From assembly GCA_017619935.1 (NCBI GenBank), contig JAFZRJ010000014.1, positions 124,001 through 188,000 on the forward strand: a DNA stretch of 64,000 bases, read 5' to 3'. This DNA comes from Muribaculaceae bacterium. Lineage in GTDB: Bacteria; Bacteroidota; Bacteroidia; Bacteroidales; Muribaculaceae. The notes beneath the pieces are model-generated. The model worked only from the letters and a program-made list of their open reading frames with translations. It ran no database searches and was not told the DNA's origin. Positions within the stretch are counted from its first letter, which is position 1; each line of letters begins with the position of its first letter. The position numbers were made by a program, and so were the translations under genes. Of this stretch, positions 62,086 through 64,000 are shown piece after piece.

Positions 62086-63191
62086 TGGTTACCTCCTTTC
62101 GTAAGAGGGGTGCACACGCCGTCCACCACCTCATACATGCGGTGGTCGCTGGCGAGCCGCGACACGATACGGTCGATGTGGGCGCGGTTGGTGTCGGTAA
62201 TAAAAATCTGTCCGAACTGCTCGCTCGACACCACATCCACGATGCGCTCCACCCGCGAAGCGTCGAGTTTGTCGAAGATGTCATCAAGCAGCAGGATGGG
62301 TGTGGTGGGGGTGATATCCTTCAAGAAACTGAACTGCGCCAGCCGCAAGGCGATGGTATAGGTCTTGCACTGGCCCTGCGACCCCGTGCGACGCATGCTG
62401 TGGCCATTCAGCAGCAACTCGATGTCGTCGCGATGAACGCCACGGGTGGTGTAGCCCATCACCATGTCGCGCTCACGATTCTGCGCCAGCACTTGCTGCA
62501 TGTCCATGTCATTCAGCGAACTGACATATTGCAACTGCACTTGCTCCTGCTCTCCAGCCACCGCTTGATAATAGTGCAAGAAACGGGGTGTGAACGCCTC
62601 AATCCAGCGTGAACGCGCCTCGTGAATCACTCGGGCGGCACCGCACATCACCTGTTCGACCGTCTCATAGAGAATGGGGTCGCGCATTTCGCGGCGAATC
62701 ATGCTGTTACGTTGCTCCACAGCCTTACGGTAACGGATGAGCGCGTCGAGGTACTCGGCGTCGGTCTGAGAGATAATCTGGTCCATGAGGCGACGGCGTT
62801 CCTCGCCTGTGCCACGAATCAAGTCCCAGTCCATGGGCGAAATCATCACCAGCGGCAGTAACCCGATGTGCTGGCTCAAACGTTGGTATTCCTTGCCTCC
62901 CCGGCGAGCCACCTTGCGTTTTCCTCGCTGCAGCGAGATAGTGATGTCCTCCTCAGTGTCGCGACGTGTATATTGCCCCTGCAGCATCATGTAGGGTGCT
63001 TCGTGCATGATGGCCGAGTTGTCGGGCTGATTACTGCTGCTCTTGCAGAAACTCAGGTAATAGATGGCGTCGAGTATGTTGGTCTTTCCCATTCCATTAT
63101 TGCCGATGAGGCAGTTCACCCCCGGGGAAAACTGCAAGGCAGCCTCGGCGATGTTCTTGTAATTGAGAATAGAAAGAGTGTTCAGTCGCAT
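62082..63191 (-). CDS. recF: DNA replication and repair protein RecF
   Basis: This 369-residue SMC-like ATPase helps load RecA at gaps. Walker A is GNNGMGKTNILDAIYYLS near residue 33, the signature region is GSQGQCKTYTIALRLAQF, and Walker B is PILLLDDIFDKLD near residue 295. I chose the ATG at 63189-63191 (MRLNTLSILNYKN); an ATG nine bases upstream is also possible. A TAATTTTG box lies 29 bases before the chosen start. Confidence 0.95.
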   Translation of the reverse strand: MRLNTLSILNYKNIAEAALQFSPGVNCLIGNNGMGKTNILDAIYYLSFCKSSSNQPDNSAIMHEAPYMMLQGQYTRRDTEEDITISLQRGKRKVARRGGKEYQRLSQHIGLLPLVMISPMDWDLIRGTGEERRRLMDQIISQTDAEYLDALIRYRKAVEQRNSMIRREMRDPILYETVEQVMCGAARVIHEARSRWIEAFTPRFLHYYQAVAGEQEQVQLQYVSSLNDMDMQQVLAQNRERDMVMGYTTRGVHRDDIELLLNGHSMRRTGSQGQCKTYTIALRLAQFSFLKDITPTTPILLLDDIFDKLDASRVERIVDVVSSEQFGQIFITDTNRAHIDRIVSRLASDHRMYEVVDGVCTPLTKGGNQ

Positions 63192-63220
63192 GTCCAACAA
63201 TGGGTTTTATTTTTGCCATA

Positions 63221-63228
63221 CAAAATTA
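63221..63228 (-). promoter_or_regulatory. TAnnTTTG -7 box for recF
   Basis: TAATTTTG on the minus strand, 29 bases before the ATG at 63191. Confidence 0.65.
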
Positions 63229-63311
63229 CAATTATTCCGTCAGATGTTCAAAAAAATGTTGCGCTATAGGACTTTTTTGGCTCGCACCGCCGAAAATCGC
63301 GATTTTTGTCG

Positions 63312-63319
63312 TAACTTTG
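63312..63319 (+). promoter_or_regulatory. TAnnTTTG -7 box for pheT
   Basis: TAACTTTG lies 22 bases before the ATG at 63342. Confidence 0.7.
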
Positions 63320-63341
63320 CAGTTTGAATAAATCATTAACT

Positions 63342-64000
63342 ATGAATATATCTTATAAATGGCTTAAAAAGTTCATCGACACCGACCTCACTCCCGATGA
63401 GGTGAGCGTTGCTCTCACATCACTCGGACTGGAGGTGGGTTCGCTGGAACGTGTTGAAACTATCCGTGGCGGACTGCGAGGACTCGTTGTGGGACACGTG
63501 CTCACATGCATCGACCACCCTAATAGCGACCACTTGCACATCACCACCGTGGACCTGGGCGACGGTAACGACCCCGTACAGATCGTTTGCGGTGCCCCCA
63601 ACGTGGCAGCCAACCAAAAGGTGATTGTAGCCACACTGGGCACCAAACTCTACGACGGAGACCAAGAGTTCACCATCAAGCGCTCGAAAATGCGCGGGGA
63701 GGAATCGCTGGGCATGATTTGTGCCGAAGATGAAATCGGTGTTGGCAGCAGCCACGACGGTATCATCGTGCTGCCCGACGACACTCCCGTGGGTATGCCC
63801 GCAGCCGAGTATTACAAAGTTGACGACGACTGGCTCATTGAAGTGGACTTGACCCCTAACCGTATTGACGGAGGCTCACACTACGGTGTGGCACGCGACT
63901 TGAGCGCATGGTGCAAGCAAAATAACCGAAAAGGCACACTCATCAAACCTTCGGTGGGCGTTTTCAAAACCGACAGGACCGACGGCGGCATTCCCGTTGA
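63342..64000 (+). CDS. pheT: phenylalanyl-tRNA synthetase beta subunit (partial, 5' end)
   Basis: The first 219 codons are present and run off the window. They encode the N-terminal part of PheT: MNISYKWLKKFID, the tRNA-binding (OB) domain with VVGHVLTCIDHPNSDHL and VCGAPNVAANQKVIVA, a MRGEESLGMICAEDEIG segment, and the start of the B1/B5 region with VDLTPNRIDGGSHYGVARDL. With PheS it charges tRNA-Phe. A TAnnTTTG promoter precedes it. Confidence 0.96.
   Translation, partial: MNISYKWLKKFIDTDLTPDEVSVALTSLGLEVGSLERVETIRGGLRGLVVGHVLTCIDHPNSDHLHITTVDLGDGNDPVQIVCGAPNVAANQKVIVATLGTKLYDGDQEFTIKRSKMRGEESLGMICAEDEIGVGSSHDGIIVLPDDTPVGMPAAEYYKVDDDWLIEVDLTPNRIDGGSHYGVARDLSAWCKQNNRKGTLIKPSVGVFKTDRTDGGIPV

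Noticed and set aside
1-64000. CRISPR arrays, prophage, complete insertion sequences, rRNA
   Set aside because: I saw no regularly spaced repeats, phage structural genes, transposase or rRNA sequence. The only transfer signs are the two restriction loci, the broken rhuM and the MITE-like element.

Overview
This window reads as one contiguous piece of a Bacteroidales chromosome, most like the Muribaculaceae/Prevotellaceae side of the order, with base composition slightly above half G+C by eye. The order is supported by TAnnTTTG -7 promoter boxes in front of many genes, the absence of clear Shine-Dalgarno sequences, the MurF-alanine racemase fusion, the DUF4271-hemD-rnpA-yidD-tatD block, GSCFA and DUF3467 proteins, and large secreted BspA-type and choice-of-anchor proteins. 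Placement below order level is inference.

Layout. 1-6,429 (+): end of an unknown gene, DUF3467, cysS, a GT2, a lysine-rich exported coiled-coil protein, RNase HI, a GT4 and a radical SAM enzyme. 6,494-9,304 (+): a BspA/LRR_5 protein ending in a dockerin. 9,374-15,990 (-): M28 peptidase, secG, a conserved unknown, lptE, a receiver-less sigma-54 activator, asparaginase, an esterase and tadA. 15,987-18,818 (-): an A+T-rich Sau3AI-like restriction enzyme and C5 methyltransferase, predicted to act on GATC. 18,849-23,516 (-): a second BspA protein, murF-alr and GSCFA. 23,628-28,476: DUF3298 protein, MBL hydrolase, RsmI-family methyltransferase, phoH and purC. 28,572-36,514 (-): DUF805, a 1988-residue secreted protein, a MazG-type protein and an unknown membrane-anchored protein. 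36,840-38,438 (+): lgt and an isochorismatase-family hydrolase. 38,601-45,010: a type I restriction operon (hsdM-hsdS-hsdR) with a divergent broken rhuM. 45,010-53,780: alaX, a BASS-like transporter, a Upf1-type helicase, tRNA-Tyr, dtd, uvrC, apt, mnmG and ybeY. 54,143-57,226: nfeD, an SPFH protein and glutamine synthetase. 57,493-61,220 (+): LOG, DUF4271, hemD, rnpA, yidD and tatD. 61,265-63,191 (-): thioesterase, DciA-like and recF. 63,342 to the end (+): start of pheT.

Most interesting non-coding structure: a perfect ParB parS 16-mer inside uvrC with a one-mismatch partner about 1.1 kb away beside mnmG; together with rnpA/yidD and recF this suggests the right third lies near the chromosome origin. 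Two near-identical -24/-12 sigma-54 promoter motifs precede the isochorismatase-family gene and the nfeD-SPFH pair, and the window also encodes a sigma-54 activator. A 176-bp palindromic element flanked by TTTA direct repeats looks like a MITE. hsdS carries four 12-bp repeats, like the EcoR124 system that changes target spacing by repeat number. GATC is very rare in the stretch scanned closely (3 sites in 9.3 kb), which fits long exposure to a GATC-cutting enzyme.
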